Below are positions 53,245-62,996 of a stretch of DNA of 64,000 nucleotides, in pieces. The stretch is from assembly GCF_024347615.1 (NCBI RefSeq), contig NZ_AP025508.1, positions 1,612,001-1,676,000 of the forward strand, written 5' to 3'. The position numbers and the translations under genes were made by a program. Numbering within the stretch: position 1 is the first letter of the stretch; every line of letters starts with the position of its first letter. Source of the DNA: Vibrio splendidus. Lineage in GTDB: Bacteria; Pseudomonadota; Gammaproteobacteria; Enterobacterales; Vibrionaceae. Below the pieces are notes generated by a model. That model saw only the letters and a program-made list of their open reading frames with translations. It was not told where the DNA came from and ran no database searches.

Positions 53245-53855
53245 TCATCAATCGATTAAAACGGAACTCTCTTGTAAATGGAATTGTTGCGAATGGAGCT
53301 GTAGTTAATAGAGCTGTAGTTAATAGAGCTGTTGTTAATAGAGCGATTGTTAATAGAGTTGTTGCTAATAGAGCTATTGCGATAGCCGCTGCAGCAGTAG
53401 TTTTGTCGTTATCGGCGTGTACTGATGAACAGCCGAGCACTGAAGATAAAGTTGCCTCGCGAGTCGAATCATTAGGGATAGAGTCGGAACCAGCACCGAA
53501 GCTTAAAGCGGAAGCTAAAACTGAGGTTGAAACGCTTGTCGATAGCAAGGTAACCACCAAAGATTACATACCTAGTTTAGTTTCAGGTGAAAAGTTGGTA
53601 CAGAACTTATGTAGTCAGTGCCATGGTGACAAGATCATTCCCTTCGTACAATCTTATCCAAACATCAAAGGTCAGAAAGCTGGGTATATTCTTAAGCAGC
53701 TGCGCAATTTTAAAAGCGATGAGCGCCAAGATTTGTACATGCAGTCGGTGGTGAAACACCTTTCGGATGAAGACTTACAAGATGCTGCGGCGTTTTATAG
53801 CACGTTGAAGCCATTAGATTTATACAATCGGACTAAAGAGTATTATCACCAATAA
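53241..53855 (+). CDS. c-type cytochrome lipoprotein with N-terminal repeat
   Basis: The 204-residue protein overlaps the previous gene as ATGA. Residues 14-45 are a run of pentapeptides (VNGIVANGAVVNRAVVNRA and on), encoded by a 15-bp tandem repeat. A hydrophobic segment and lipobox LSLSAC follow, so it looks like a lipoprotein with an oddly long n-region. The heme motif is CSQCH (about residue 126). ILKQLRNFKSDERQDLYMQSVVKHLSDEDLQDAAAFY is the usual cytochrome c tail. It ends the operon at the terminator 53947. Confidence 0.85.
   Translation: MIINRLKRNSLVNGIVANGAVVNRAVVNRAVVNRAIVNRVVANRAIAIAAAAVVLSLSACTDEQPSTEDKVASRVESLGIESEPAPKLKAEAKTEVETLVDSKVTTKDYIPSLVSGEKLVQNLCSQCHGDKIIPFVQSYPNIKGQKAGYILKQLRNFKSDERQDLYMQSVVKHLSDEDLQDAAAFYSTLKPLDLYNRTKEYYHQ
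53283..53372 (+). repeat. 15-bp x5-6 in-frame tandem repeat
   Basis: Units are of the GCTGTAGTTAATAGA type; five clear copies at 53298-53372 and one diverged copy before them. Each codes five residues (A/V-V/I-V/A-N-R), so copy-number change keeps the frame. Confidence 0.95.
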
Positions 53856-53946
53856 GTGAGGCTTTGTGGGAAGTTGGTTAAGTTGATTTTTACGAGATTT
53901 TATAGATAAAACAATAGGTAACGATAGGTTAAACAGTAAATAAAAC

Positions 53947-53972
53947 AAAGGGCTGCGATTATGCAGCCCTTT
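53947..53972. terminator. bidirectional terminator
   Basis: AAAGGGCTGC and its exact complement around a 6-nt loop, between the convergent cytochrome and relV genes. Confidence 0.85.
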
Positions 53973-54008
53973 GTCGTTCTTGTTTGTGATAAGCGTTTAT
54001 GCCAGTGG

Positions 54009-54785
54009 TTAAGCCGCTTTGATGTGCGTGGTAATGTAAGGTTGCCATGCTTGTTGGTAAAGCTCTAAAGATTGGCGTCTTAGGCTATTAATTTGTGCTG
54101 CTTCAATGTCATTGATAGGGCGTTGTTCTGCAATTGCGTGACGCTCAATGCCTTGGATGATTTCGTAAAGCTCGTGCTCAGGGCCACTTTTCACATCAGC
54201 AATCGCTTTTAAGTGAAGTTGAACCTCTGCAATGATGTTGGTCTTTGGCAAACGAACCAACAAGTTAAGGTCACGGTAGCCAGAGTCAGCTGGTGATTTA
54301 AACTTGTTTTTCAGCTTAACAACGTCTGCTTCACGGCTTAGCGCTTCGTAAACTTCAACCAAGCTCTCGACATCATTCGCGATAATAGTTGCACGGGCTA
54401 AGTCGGTAATTTTTGTCACATCACCATCAAGCTCAAGGGCGATTTTTTCTTCTGCACGAGCTTGAGATTTAACGCCAGCAAATAGCGCTTCAGAATTGGT
54501 GAGTAGGGCAGTACTTTTACAGATAGTTTCTAGTTCAGCTTGGCCTTGATGCGCTTTGCTGTACAGAATATCGAAGTCGGTGTAAGGCTGAGTCGGGCGT
54601 GAGTCGAAGGCTTTGATGCCGTAAAGGCCGCTCAAACTATGACGGAATACGTTTGATGAAACTTGGTTTTGCGCAGGAGTGCGCGTTTGATCAGTCGAAC
54701 TTGTTGAAACAGGTGCTGCTGCGAATGCAGGCGCTCGGCTCAATACCAATAGCATTAGGGCCGTCGTACGGAGAAATACACTCAT
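54009..54785 (-). CDS. relV: RelV, small alarmone ((p)ppGpp) synthetase
   Basis: The 258-residue protein has one RelA/SpoT synthetase domain: LFAGVKSQARAEEKIALEL (K106), ITDLARATIIANDVESLVEVYEAL (D128, R131), the GYRDLNLLVRL loop (about 169-179) and IIAEVQLHLK (E187). These match, at an offset of one, the residues reported as essential in V. cholerae RelV. It makes (p)ppGpp without a hydrolase domain. Odd: residues 1-24 form a good signal peptide (ALMLLVLSRAPAFAAAP), yet the substrates ATP and GDP are cytoplasmic. The N-terminal part may not be processed or an internal start may be used. Confidence 0.9.
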   Translation of the reverse strand: MSVFLRTTALMLLVLSRAPAFAAAPVSTSSTDQTRTPAQNQVSSNVFRHSLSGLYGIKAFDSRPTQPYTDFDILYSKAHQGQAELETICKSTALLTNSEALFAGVKSQARAEEKIALELDGDVTKITDLARATIIANDVESLVEVYEALSREADVVKLKNKFKSPADSGYRDLNLLVRLPKTNIIAEVQLHLKAIADVKSGPEHELYEIIQGIERHAIAEQRPINDIEAAQINSLRRQSLELYQQAWQPYITTHIKAA

Positions 54786-55108
54786 TCAAACTCCAAAATA
54801 CAAGGTTACAAAAACGGGTAGTTAAAAGGGGTAACCAGTAACGCACAAGAGTAAAAACAGCTTAACTAAACTCACTACATATTAAATGGGGCTAGCTAAG
54901 ACAGAAACCAACTTTAACGTTTAATATTGCTTTAAAATGTGAAGATATAGACAAATAATCCAACCGTTAGTTCCGCAATTATTAGAACTTTGAACTTAGC
55001 CAGTTTCTGATTTCATCGAAACCAATGTGGTACTTTAAACCAAGCTAAGGTTGCTCTTACCTCTCTATACTGTACCCTTGCATTATGACTGTTTAACATG
55101 AACGAAAG
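54786..55108. other. divergent promoter region, relV and tpm
   Basis: About 320 bp, AT-rich (TTTAATATTGCTTTAAAATG near 54920). It carries both promoters. No other gene or repeat is seen. Confidence 0.5.
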
Positions 55109-55762
55109 ATGAATAATCCTGAATTTTGGCACAATAAATGGGCAGCCAACCAAATTGGTTTCCACCTCGAAGATGTAAACCCACTTCTGATTAAATTTTG
55201 GGAAAATACTGAGCCTAGCTACGAGAAAAGTGTGTTTGTTCCACTTTGTGGTAAGAGTGAAGATTTGATTTGGTTGGCGACAAAGCATAGTGATGTGCAA
55301 GGTGTCGAACTCAGCCAGATTGCGGTTCGCGCATTTTTTGCAGAGCACCTTTACACCCCGACTGTGACTCAAATCAGCGGTCAGCACGAGCTGTATCAAT
55401 TCGATGAACTGAACATCTACACGGGCGATTACTTCTCAGCGCCAATCCAGCCTGTCGATACCATTTATGATCGCGCGTCTTTAGTCGCATTGCCTGAAGA
55501 GATGCGAGTGCAGTATGTAGAGCGTTTGAAACAACTACTGAAACCGGGTGGTAAGATCCTTCTAGTGACTCTGGATTACGACCAAAACGAGATGGCAGGG
55601 CCTCCGTTTAGCGTACCTAAACTAGAGATTGATCAGTTGTTCGCGGGATACAAAATCACATTGTTGAATCAAGATATTGCAGACGATGAACATCCGAAGA
55701 TTGCCAAAAAAGGCTTGTCTCGATTTAGTGAAGAAGTGTACTTGATTGAGTCAGACGCTTAA
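55109..55762 (+). CDS. tpm: thiopurine S-methyltransferase
   Basis: The 217-residue protein reads [31 protein letters not shown]... [16 protein letters not shown], then [15 protein letters not shown] with the SAM-binding acidic residue. [24 protein letters not shown] and [19 protein letters not shown] complete the TPMT pattern. It methylates thiopurines and, in bacteria, selenium or tellurium oxyanion derivatives. Closed by a strong terminator. Confidence 0.95.
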   Translation: MNNPEFWHNKWAANQIGFHLEDVNPLLIKFWENTEPSYEKSVFVPLCGKSEDLIWLATKHSDVQGVELSQIAVRAFFAEHLYTPTVTQISGQHELYQFDELNIYTGDYFSAPIQPVDTIYDRASLVALPEEMRVQYVERLKQLLKPGGKILLVTLDYDQNEMAGPPFSVPKLEIDQLFAGYKITLLNQDIADDEHPKIAKKGLSRFSEEVYLIESDA

Positions 55763-55816
55763 GCGCAGTGAGCTCTCTAGCGAAAAGACCGCTTCAATAA
55801 AAAAGATAACACCAAC

Positions 55817-55847
55817 AAAAAGACGGGCTCGATAGCCCGTCTTTTTT
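55817..55847. terminator. bidirectional terminator between tpm and purT
   Basis: AAAAAGACGGGCT pairs with AGCCCGTCTTTTT over a 4-nt loop and ends in T residues. Confidence 0.9.
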
Positions 55848-55956
55848 GTTGTTCAGGTTTGAAGTCGTGATTGTTCAGATGCGAGAACGTAATGTTTCAG
55901 ATCTGAGTTAGTCGTTACCAATTAGTAGTCATTAGCTAGAAAATAGTAATTAGCAG

Positions 55957-57132
55957 CTAGTAAATTACTTTTACTTTAGAAGCACTCTCAATTGCATCTT
56001 CAATCGCAGTCTCAGTGCTGTTGCGAAGAGTAAGCGCCACACCTAGACGACGGCGACCATCGATATCAGGTTTACCAAACAAGCGAACTTGCGTCTGTGG
56101 TGCGTCTAGCGCCTCTGTAAGACCTTCAAAACGAATGTTGGTTGAAGTGCCTTGACCAAGAATAACCGCTGATGCACATGGGCCGTATTGCGTGATGGAT
56201 TTGATCGGCATACCGGTAAACGCGCGTACGTGCAGTGCGAATTCAGATGAGTCTTGAGACATAAGAGTCACTAAGCCAGTATCGTGTGGGCGAGGGGATA
56301 CTTCGTTGAAGATAACGTGATCGCCTTTAACAAACAGCTCTACGCCGAAGATACCGTGACCACCTAGTGCATTAACCACTTGTTCAGCGGTGTATTGCGC
56401 TGTTTTAAGTGCGTTGTCTGACATGACTTGTGGCTGCCATGATTCACGGTAATCACCATCTTCTTGGCGGTGACCGATAGGCGCACAGAAATGCACACCG
56501 TCGACTGCGCGAACGGTTAGAAGCGTGATCTCGTAATCAAAGTCGATGAAGCCTTCAACGATCACACGACCCGCACCAGTACGACCGCCTTCTTGTGCGT
56601 AGTCCCAAGACTTCTGAATGTCTTCCTCTGTTTTGATAACGCTTTGGCCTTTACCTGAAGAGCTCATTACTGGCTTAACAACGCAAGGCATGCCCACGAA
56701 TTCAACAGCGGCAGCGAAGTCTTCAAAGGTGTCTGCAAAGCGGTAAGGAGAAGTGCTCAGTTTTAGCTCTTCTGCAGCTAGGCGACGGATACCTTCGCGG
56801 TTCATCGTTAGCTTAGTCGCATTTGCAGTGGGGACGACATTTAAGCCTTGCGCTTCTAGCTCTACCAACTTGCTGGTGGCAATAGCTTCAATTTCAGGAA
56901 CCACATAATCTGGCTTTTCTAGTTCAATGATCGCTTGAAGTGCATCGCCGTCTAACATGTCTAATACATGGCTACGATGCGCAACTTGCATCGCTGGTGC
57001 GTCTGCATAACGGTCACAAGCAATAACTTCCAAACCTAAACGTTGGCACTCGATAGCAACTTCTTTGCCGAGTTCACCTGAACCTAATAGAAGTACACGA
57101 GTAGCATTTTCACGAGTAGCAGTACCAAACAT
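55957..57132 (-). CDS. purT: PurT, formate-dependent phosphoribosylglycinamide formyltransferase
   Basis: The 391-residue ATP-grasp enzyme has [21 protein letters not shown] (N-terminal fold), [15 protein letters not shown] (ATP-binding loop), [20 protein letters not shown] and [26 protein letters not shown]. Size and blocks match E. coli PurT. It makes formyl-GAR from GAR, formate and ATP, the third step of purine synthesis. A PurR box lies in its promoter region at 57200. Confidence 0.96.
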   Translation of the reverse strand: MFGTATRENATRVLLLGSGELGKEVAIECQRLGLEVIACDRYADAPAMQVAHRSHVLDMLDGDALQAIIELEKPDYVVPEIEAIATSKLVELEAQGLNVVPTANATKLTMNREGIRRLAAEELKLSTSPYRFADTFEDFAAAVEFVGMPCVVKPVMSSSGKGQSVIKTEEDIQKSWDYAQEGGRTGAGRVIVEGFIDFDYEITLLTVRAVDGVHFCAPIGHRQEDGDYRESWQPQVMSDNALKTAQYTAEQVVNALGGHGIFGVELFVKGDHVIFNEVSPRPHDTGLVTLMSQDSSEFALHVRAFTGMPIKSITQYGPCASAVILGQGTSTNIRFEGLTEALDAPQTQVRLFGKPDIDGRRRLGVALTLRNSTETAIEDAIESASKVKVIY

Positions 57133-57199
57133 AGAAATTCCTTCCGATCTTTTGAGCGATTGATTGAAAACGGGGTGATCATACTTATTTCAATGGCAA

Positions 57200-57215
57200 A
57201 AGCAAACGTTTGCGC
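57200..57215. promoter_or_regulatory. PurR box upstream of purT
   Basis: AAGCAAACGTTTGCGC is close to the PurR consensus ACGCAAACGTTTGCGT, with the central CAAACGTTTG intact. It lies 68 bp upstream of the purT start. Confidence 0.85.
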
Positions 57216-57245
57216 AAGTTGTTGCGTTAATTACAGGTATAAAAA

Positions 57246-57272
57246 AAGCAGCCCCGTTAAATAGGGCTGCTT
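57246..57272 (-). terminator. terminator of cdd
   Basis: AAGCAGCCC and GGGCTGCTT pair; read on the minus strand the stem is followed by seven T residues. Confidence 0.9.
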
Positions 57273-57299
57273 ATTTAAAATTTTGTTAATTAGATGTAC

Positions 57300-58187
57300 T
57301 TAGATTGCTAAGTAAGTCACTGGAATGTCGGGATTAATCGCTTCTAATGTAGATTGCGTATCCGCTAGGTGACTGATGCTACCTTCGGCAATTTCAACCA
57401 ACGCTGCACTTTCAATCTGTTCAAAATCGAAGCAAGCCAGTTTAAGTTGAATCAACGCCACTTGTAGAGGAGGTAAGCTCGGGTTGAACGCTGCGTTTTC
57501 AGCGTAAGCACCGGTGAAAATCTCACCCGACGTCAATTGCAGTGAAACACCACTTAGGTTTTTGGTGTAAGGCGCATGGCTGCGGTTTAGTGCTGCTAGC
57601 GCTTCTACAACAATAGGCGTTGTTTCTTCAGTCGTGTGTTTATGATCAAGCTTAGTCATTAGGCCAGTTGTCACACCTAAGTCAGCAGGGCCGAATGAGT
57701 CTGGTAGGTACTCTTGCAGAGACATTTCATCACGTTGTGGAAGCTGAACTTTAAGTTCTTTTGCTGTGGTCAGTTCGTTCATGAATTGACGACAGTGGCC
57801 ACAAGGGCTGAAATTGATTGTGATATCAGAGATACCTTGTTCGCCTTTCATCCAAGCGTGGCTGATTGCAGATTGCTCAGCGTGTACTGTTTGGCCAAGT
57901 TGAGCACCAGCGATTTCAAGGTTTGCACCAAAATACAGAGTGCCAGACAAACCACGCACGATTGCACCAACATAAAAGTCAGATAACGGAGCGTAAGAAT
58001 AGGCTGCGGCAAAAGGAAGTAGCGCAATACGTAGCTCGTCATCCGCTAAACCACTTGCTTGCAGTAGGCTAGCAAATTGTTCTGGAGACAATGTCGCGTC
58101 AAAGTTGTCTGCTAATACGATGTCACTCAAAAGTGCTTTGATTGCTGTTGGAGCACTTTCCAGCGCCAGGGTAATACGACTGTTCAT
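57300..58187 (-). CDS. cdd: cytidine deaminase
   Basis: The 295-residue protein has the size of E. coli Cdd (294), which has a catalytic and a second, inactive domain. The active site is [17 protein letters not shown] (zinc-binding HAE) and [14 protein letters not shown] (PCxxC). The second half ([49 protein letters not shown]) is the degenerate domain. It makes uridine from cytidine in salvage. A CRP-like site lies 56 bp upstream of the start. Confidence 0.96.
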   Translation of the reverse strand: MNSRITLALESAPTAIKALLSDIVLADNFDATLSPEQFASLLQASGLADDELRIALLPFAAAYSYAPLSDFYVGAIVRGLSGTLYFGANLEIAGAQLGQTVHAEQSAISHAWMKGEQGISDITINFSPCGHCRQFMNELTTAKELKVQLPQRDEMSLQEYLPDSFGPADLGVTTGLMTKLDHKHTTEETTPIVVEALAALNRSHAPYTKNLSGVSLQLTSGEIFTGAYAENAAFNPSLPPLQVALIQLKLACFDFEQIESAALVEIAEGSISHLADTQSTLEAINPDIPVTYLAI

Positions 58188-58242
58188 GTTGAATCCTTAA
58201 TTGACCTTAGGCTTTAATTCTATGCAATGCTCAGGAATTTTC

Positions 58243-58258
58243 TGTGACTTTGATCACT
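58243..58258. promoter_or_regulatory. CRP-like site upstream of cdd
   Basis: TGTGACTTTGATCACT: TGTGA, six bases, then TCACT, one base off the CRP palindrome TGTGA-N6-TCACA. E. coli cdd is under CRP/CytR control, which fits. Confidence 0.75.
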
Positions 58259-58408
58259 ACTGTGTTGTTGTTGTTACATTGGTTTGCACAATTAGAGTGA
58301 GGTCACAGATGAAATCGATTGCAAGAGTAAAAACTACCATTGATATCGCACTTATTGCTTGAAATTGAGTTTGGTTTGTCACGTATTGATGAATAAATGA
58401 GAGAAAAA

Positions 58409-58450
58409 AGCCCAAGCTATCACTGAAATAATCAGGTTATGCTTGGGCTT
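58409..58450 (-). terminator. terminator-like stem after the lrgA/lrgB pair
   Basis: AAGCCCAAGC and GCTTGGGCTT are perfect complements, 22 bp apart, with an A-run on the left, which is a T-run on the minus strand. Confidence 0.8.
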
Positions 58451-58545
58451 ATTGATATCTGTAACGCTTAAAAGTCGCGAACCAGTGAGTTTAGCAATTT
58501 ACCAACTCATCTATTTAGAGCGCGTATAAACTGTAATCAAAGTGG

Positions 58546-59223
58546 TTAAGAGTAGAACCAAACCACAAGCGAAAATATACTCGGTGCGATAATCGAGGTA
58601 ATGACGCCACAGAGCACAAGCGCTAGAGAACTGAATGCAGCATCTTCCTGATTCTTTTCAGCACAGGTCGCAGTACCTAAAGCGTGAGACACGGTACCCA
58701 TGGTTAAACCACGCGCGATAGGGCTCTTAATACCAATGAGATTGTAGATTGGATAAGCAAAAATTGCCCCAAATAGACCAACAATCAATACCAGTATTGC
58801 CGCAATTGCTGCTTCACCACCTAAATGGCTCGATACTTCCATCGCAATTGGTGTGGTGACTGACTTACCTAATAAACTCGCAATCAAAGTTAAGTCCGCT
58901 TTAAAAGCCACTGCGATTAATGCTGTCGTTGCCATCGACATCACACTGCCTAGCGTGCAAGCAAAGGTAATAATGCGCCAGTTGGCTCTGATTTGAGGTA
59001 GCTGTTCATAAAGCGGGTAAGCAAGTGCAACAACCGCAGGCTGAAGCATGTAGGTAATCCAGGTGTTGTCGGCATAGTAAGTCTCAAACGGTACTTTGAA
59101 GAACGTGAGTATCGGAATGATGATACCAATGCTGATCAGTAGGGGATTACACAGCGGTGAGTTTACTTTTTGACTTACCCAGCGAGCAAACAGGAATACC
59201 ACGATGGTGAGTAGAATCCACAT
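58546..59223 (-). CDS. LrgB/YohK-family membrane protein
   Basis: The 225-residue protein has six or more hydrophobic helices. The core blocks LLGKSVTTPIAMEVSSHLGGEAAIAAILVLIVGLFGAIFAYPIYNLIGIKSPIARGLTMGTVSHALGTATC are conserved in LrgB/YohK. It pairs with the LrgA-like gene two bases upstream. Staphylococcal LrgA/LrgB modulate murein hydrolases; a role in pyruvate or small-metabolite transport is also reported for relatives. E. coli yohJK likewise sit beside cdd. Confidence 0.9.
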   Translation of the reverse strand: MWILLTIVVFLFARWVSQKVNSPLCNPLLISIGIIIPILTFFKVPFETYYADNTWITYMLQPAVVALAYPLYEQLPQIRANWRIITFACTLGSVMSMATTALIAVAFKADLTLIASLLGKSVTTPIAMEVSSHLGGEAAIAAILVLIVGLFGAIFAYPIYNLIGIKSPIARGLTMGTVSHALGTATCAEKNQEDAAFSSLALVLCGVITSIIAPSIFSLVVWFYS

Positions 59224-59225
59224 GA

Positions 59226-59597
59226 TCAGTTACCTCTCGAAAGCAAGCGGTCTAAAAACCATGATAAGGACACCAACACCAGCAACGTGCCACCAACGGC
59301 GCTCGCCATAATTGGCAATGCGTTCGCGATGAGCATGTCGAAGTGATCCATCAACCCAACACTGATCGGAACAAACAGTAAGATCATTAGGCGGATAATC
59401 AAGCTTGCGCCGGGTTGTACCCAGTGCGAAGGAACAATACCAATCACCATGGCGGCAAACAGAATCAACATGCCAAAAATACTGCCAGGGATTGAGGTAT
59501 CCAAAAAGTGCTGTAACGCGTTACCTGCTGTAAGTGCACCTATGATTAAGGTGAAGGAGATTAAGCAGTAAACCAGTTGGATCAATCTTTCTTTCAA
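59226..59597 (-). CDS. LrgA/CidA/YohJ-family membrane protein
   Basis: A 123-residue protein with four hydrophobic helices; [27 protein letters not shown] and [16 protein letters not shown] are the LrgA/CidA (holin-like) pattern. It is the first gene of the pair with LrgB, two bases apart. Confidence 0.9.
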   Translation of the reverse strand: MKERLIQLVYCLISFTLIIGALTAGNALQHFLDTSIPGSIFGMLILFAAMVIGIVPSHWVQPGASLIIRLMILLFVPISVGLMDHFDMLIANALPIMASAVGGTLLVLVSLSWFLDRLLSRGN

Positions 59598-59622
59598 AGT
59601 GTTACGTCTCTTGATAATGGAA

Positions 59623-61047
59623 TTAGCTAGCTAACTTTTCTACGTATTGATAAACCGCCTTCAAGATAGCCATTTTCTTCTCGTCGCTTTCATGTTCATG
59701 CGCGAGGTTTTCAAGGTTTAGCATGTACTCTTCTAAACGGCTTTCATAAAACTCACGACAATGGTTCGCCCATTTCAATTGCTCAGCTTCGTCGAGCGTC
59801 CATGGGAAATGACGAGCACGGTAACGGAACAGTAACGGTTTAATACGTTCATCACCGAAGGTGATATCTAAAGCTGCCAAGTTATTTGGGTCAGTTTCGC
59901 GAATGATGTTCATCGCTGTTTTATCAGCAGGTGAGAAGAAACCGTCATAAAGGTGTGTATCAACATCATCACTCTTTTCGTACTCTCGCTCTTGTGAGTA
60001 CAGGCCGATCAGTTTTTCGCGGATCTCTGGGTGTTCGCGCAGCAGTGCCAAGTTCTTCAAGCATTGTTGGCGATCAATACCGATGGTTTCGGCATTTTCA
60101 GCCGTCAGCGTTTTAGCTGGAGCAAGAATAGGGCACTTGTTCAGTTGAACCAATTTGATTGGTACGGGTAGCTCGTCTTCACCCAGTTCACTGCGTTTGG
60201 TGTAGAGTCTGTCTCTGAGTTCATCAGCGTCCAGTTCTAACAGTGGGCTTGGATCTTTGGCTAAATCAACCACGATAACGGCATTTTGATTGGTTGGGTG
60301 CCAAGCCATAGGCACAATCCAGCTTGTGTAGTTGCAGTCACGGCCAAACATGCCCGAAACGTGCATCAATGGTGTCATGTTTACAATATCAACCAGGTCA
60401 TTCAGCTTACGCTTATGACGCATGTTGTAGAGGTAATCGAACATCTTAGGTTGTGCAGCTTTCAGCTTCTTCGCTAACTCGATGGTTGCAATAACATCGG
60501 CCATCGCATCGTGTGCGTTCTCATGTTCAATGCCGTTTGCCACAGATAGGTGTTCCAGTTTGAAGCTTGGATAACCTTCTTCGTTCTCTGGCCAAACAAT
60601 GCCTTCAGGGCGCAGTGCATGAACAGCGCGCATTACATCTAATAAATCCCAACGTGAGTTGCCGTTCTGCCAGCTCCACGCATATGGGTCGATGAAGTTT
60701 CGGTAGCAGGTGTAACGCGTTACCTCGTCATCGAATCGAATACTGTTGTAGCCAAGGCTTGTGGTGTTTGGTTTCGCCAACTCTGCATGGATCTTAGCGA
60801 TAAACTCTGGTTCAGGAAGACCTTGTGAAGCCGCTTTTTGTGGTGTGATACGGGTGATCAGTGCAGCTTCAGGCGCAGGGAGGTAATCAGCGGGAGGTTG
60901 GCAATAGATAACCAGAGGCTCTCCAATAACATTGAAATCTTGGTCGGTACGAACACCCGCAAACTGACTCGGACGGTCTTTTGCTGGGCTAACGCCCCAC
61001 GTTTCGTAATCGAAAAAGAAGTAGGTCGGCTGATTATCTGAACTCAT
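59623..61047 (-). CDS. sbcB: exodeoxyribonuclease I
   Basis: The 474-residue protein starts [35 protein letters not shown], with the acidic DEDD exonuclease residues (DYE). [43 protein letters not shown] and [17 protein letters not shown] complete the catalytic set. The later part holds the SH3-like and helical domains of E. coli ExoI. It digests single-stranded DNA 3' to 5' in recombination and mismatch repair. It is encoded alone. Confidence 0.96.
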   Translation of the reverse strand: MSSDNQPTYFFFDYETWGVSPAKDRPSQFAGVRTDQDFNVIGEPLVIYCQPPADYLPAPEAALITRITPQKAASQGLPEPEFIAKIHAELAKPNTTSLGYNSIRFDDEVTRYTCYRNFIDPYAWSWQNGNSRWDLLDVMRAVHALRPEGIVWPENEEGYPSFKLEHLSVANGIEHENAHDAMADVIATIELAKKLKAAQPKMFDYLYNMRHKRKLNDLVDIVNMTPLMHVSGMFGRDCNYTSWIVPMAWHPTNQNAVIVVDLAKDPSPLLELDADELRDRLYTKRSELGEDELPVPIKLVQLNKCPILAPAKTLTAENAETIGIDRQQCLKNLALLREHPEIREKLIGLYSQEREYEKSDDVDTHLYDGFFSPADKTAMNIIRETDPNNLAALDITFGDERIKPLLFRYRARHFPWTLDEAEQLKWANHCREFYESRLEEYMLNLENLAHEHESDEKKMAILKAVYQYVEKLAS

Positions 61048-62071
61048 TGAAATTCCTGAACAGCAAGCGCAGAACGTTTACTGTGGCTGAAGGTTAGTTT
61101 TGTTCAGTATCTGATAGTATGCGGTACGCGTGCAACCCAGATCACAAATAAATTGCTGGAAAACGGTGCTTTACTATTCAATCGAGTCGGTAGGGAAGGT
61201 TTTGAATCCAATTGTGGCTTTTCTATGGTCACAATTCTGCCGGTGTACCTCTTTTTTACCTATCTTTTCACCTTAGCTGTTGTAAGGCGATGAGTCGGGT
61301 TTCAGGTTTACCGCGAATGAGTTTGCTTGTCTTTTACTCTAAAGCTGTGTGATTAGAAACATCTCGTTGTTTTTTGACTGGTGGTTAATCTGCTGTACCT
61401 GTACCTGTACCTGTACCTGAGGCTAATCCGCTGTGCTTATGTCTAAACCGCAGCGCAGATGTTTAAACTGCTTCACTTTCCTGTCTAGGCTCTGTCCAGT
61501 TAAGGTGTTTTTCGCAATACAATCCTCTTAGATTTAATTAATTTTTCGGTATTTATGATTGTCGGGGTTAATTTGTCTGGAGCGTTATGTCTGTCTCATT
61601 TTTAATACTTCCTATAATCTGTGTTTGAATTGGATATAAAGAAAACTCTAATATTTCATTTTTATTACAATTTATTTTAATTGTCAGTGTGTTTCACTTC
61701 TGAGACTACATTGCAACACGGCGATCTATATAGTAATTAACCTTGAATATAATAATGGTTTATTCTTGTTCTTTATTTTAGGGTTAATTTAATTAAGGTC
61801 TTTTTATAGAAATAATTACGTACAAAAATAAAGGAATTAAGTGTAAAACCAGTTTTATATATAATTGGTGAAAATGATCCAATACCATTATTATTGTTAG
61901 TGTTATTTATATCAATTTACGTGATCTTATTCTCACTGCGCCTCATTTCTTTATAAATAAGTGTCAATATATATATTTTCTAAATAGGATTGTTGTTACT
62001 TAATTGTTAACTTTGATTGACTATTAGGTAACCCTAATAATAAAGCCGATTTTATATAAAGGATTAAAGAA
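61048..62071. other. 1-kb AT-rich intergenic region upstream of the pilus operon
   Basis: No gene is convincing in these 1024 bases. The left part carries the sbcB promoter. A four-copy CTGTAC array lies at 61393-61416. From 61600 the sequence is very rich in A and T, with many short T and A runs, as is common before fimbrial operons that need H-NS relief. The pilin ribosome site, AAAGGA, is 11 bases before 62072. Confidence 0.6.
61393..61416. repeat. CTGTAC x4 tandem repeat
   Basis: Four head-to-tail copies of a hexamer in the region upstream of sbcB. Confidence 0.95.
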
Positions 62072-62506
62072 ATGAACAAAGTCTTTAAGGTTGTTGCTGT
62101 ATCTGCACTTTCTATCTCTTCAGCGAACGTTTTCGCTGTGAGTGACACTTTTGATGCAACACTAGAAGTAAAACAAGCAATTACAATGACAAAAACAAGT
62201 GATCTTGACTTCGGTATCATCACTTCAGACAACACAACGGACGTTGTTATCGCTCAAGGTGATGCTGGAGCTGCGGCATTTACTCTTTCTGGAGAATCTG
62301 GTGATGCAGTAACAGTAAGTATTTCTGATACTAACTTGGTTAACGGCGTAAATACGATTGCAGCTGAATTCGACTTTAATAACGCTATTACTCTTACCGG
62401 TGGTACTGCGGCTCTTAATATTGGTGGTACTGCACGTACTTCAAGTGCGACATTAGTTGCTGGTACATATACTGCTAACGTTGCAGTAGATGTTACTTAC
62501 CAGTAA
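62072..62506 (+). CDS. DUF4402-type pilin subunit
   Basis: The 144-residue protein has a signal peptide (MNKVFKVVAVSALSISSANVFA, about 22). The mature part, VSDTFDATLEVKQAITMTKTSDLDFGIITSDN...GDAVTVSISDTNLVNG...YTANVAVDVTYQ, is an all-beta DUF4402 domain: the LDFG block and the final Y-x-A-N-V-x-V-x-V-T-Y strand are typical. It is the first gene of the operon with a chaperone and usher, so likely the major pilus subunit. Confidence 0.85.
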   Translation: MNKVFKVVAVSALSISSANVFAVSDTFDATLEVKQAITMTKTSDLDFGIITSDNTTDVVIAQGDAGAAAFTLSGESGDAVTVSISDTNLVNGVNTIAAEFDFNNAITLTGGTAALNIGGTARTSSATLVAGTYTANVAVDVTYQ

Positions 62507-62558
62507 TTAAATGAAACCAGTGTAATATTGTGGCTGCTATAAAGCAGCCGCTTTTACT

Positions 62559-62996
62559 ATGAGTGTTCTATTCAAATACGCGATTTATATTGGTCTGATG
62601 ATTTACTCCAGCCCTTTTCATGCGCTAGAAATTATTCCTGAGAATATGGAAGTGAAATTTCCGGGTATGTATATCTCTGGGTCGGGCCAGAATGCGGATT
62701 CAAACCCATCCAATAGTCAGGTTTATGTGGTTCGTTTTTATGTTGAAGGTGAGCCTGGTAAAAAAATCGTGGTTTCTCTCCCTTCCAAGCAATATCTAAA
62801 CCATTCTCGTAAATCCAAACGCCTGCGTATTAGAAAGTTTTATTTTGGTTGTGGCTTATCAAAGCGTGGTAGAGCCAAAATCAAAGGGAATGGAAGAAGC
62901 AAATTATTGTGTATTGGTGCCAAAGTGAAAATCGGCGCTAACCACCCAGCAGGCCTTTACACCAGTACAATCCCTTTTGAGGTTAATTATAAATGA
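62559..62996 (+). CDS. second small subunit of the pilus operon
   Basis: A 145-residue protein with a signal peptide (about 1-22, ending HALE). KIVVSLPSKQYL, a basic stretch (SRKSKRLRIRKF) and the closing HPAGLYTSTIPFEVNYK strand match the beta-rich DUF4402-like ending. Two Cys (FGCG, LLCIG) may form a disulfide. It overlaps the chaperone gene by four bases (ATGA). Probably a minor or tip subunit. Confidence 0.7.
   Translation: MSVLFKYAIYIGLMIYSSPFHALEIIPENMEVKFPGMYISGSGQNADSNPSNSQVYVVRFYVEGEPGKKIVVSLPSKQYLNHSRKSKRLRIRKFYFGCGLSKRGRAKIKGNGRSKLLCIGAKVKIGANHPAGLYTSTIPFEVNYK

Noticed and set aside
53222..53560. minus-strand frame over the cytochrome lipoprotein
   Set aside because: Its composition (T/A/L repeats) is a shadow of the 15-bp coding repeat on the plus strand.
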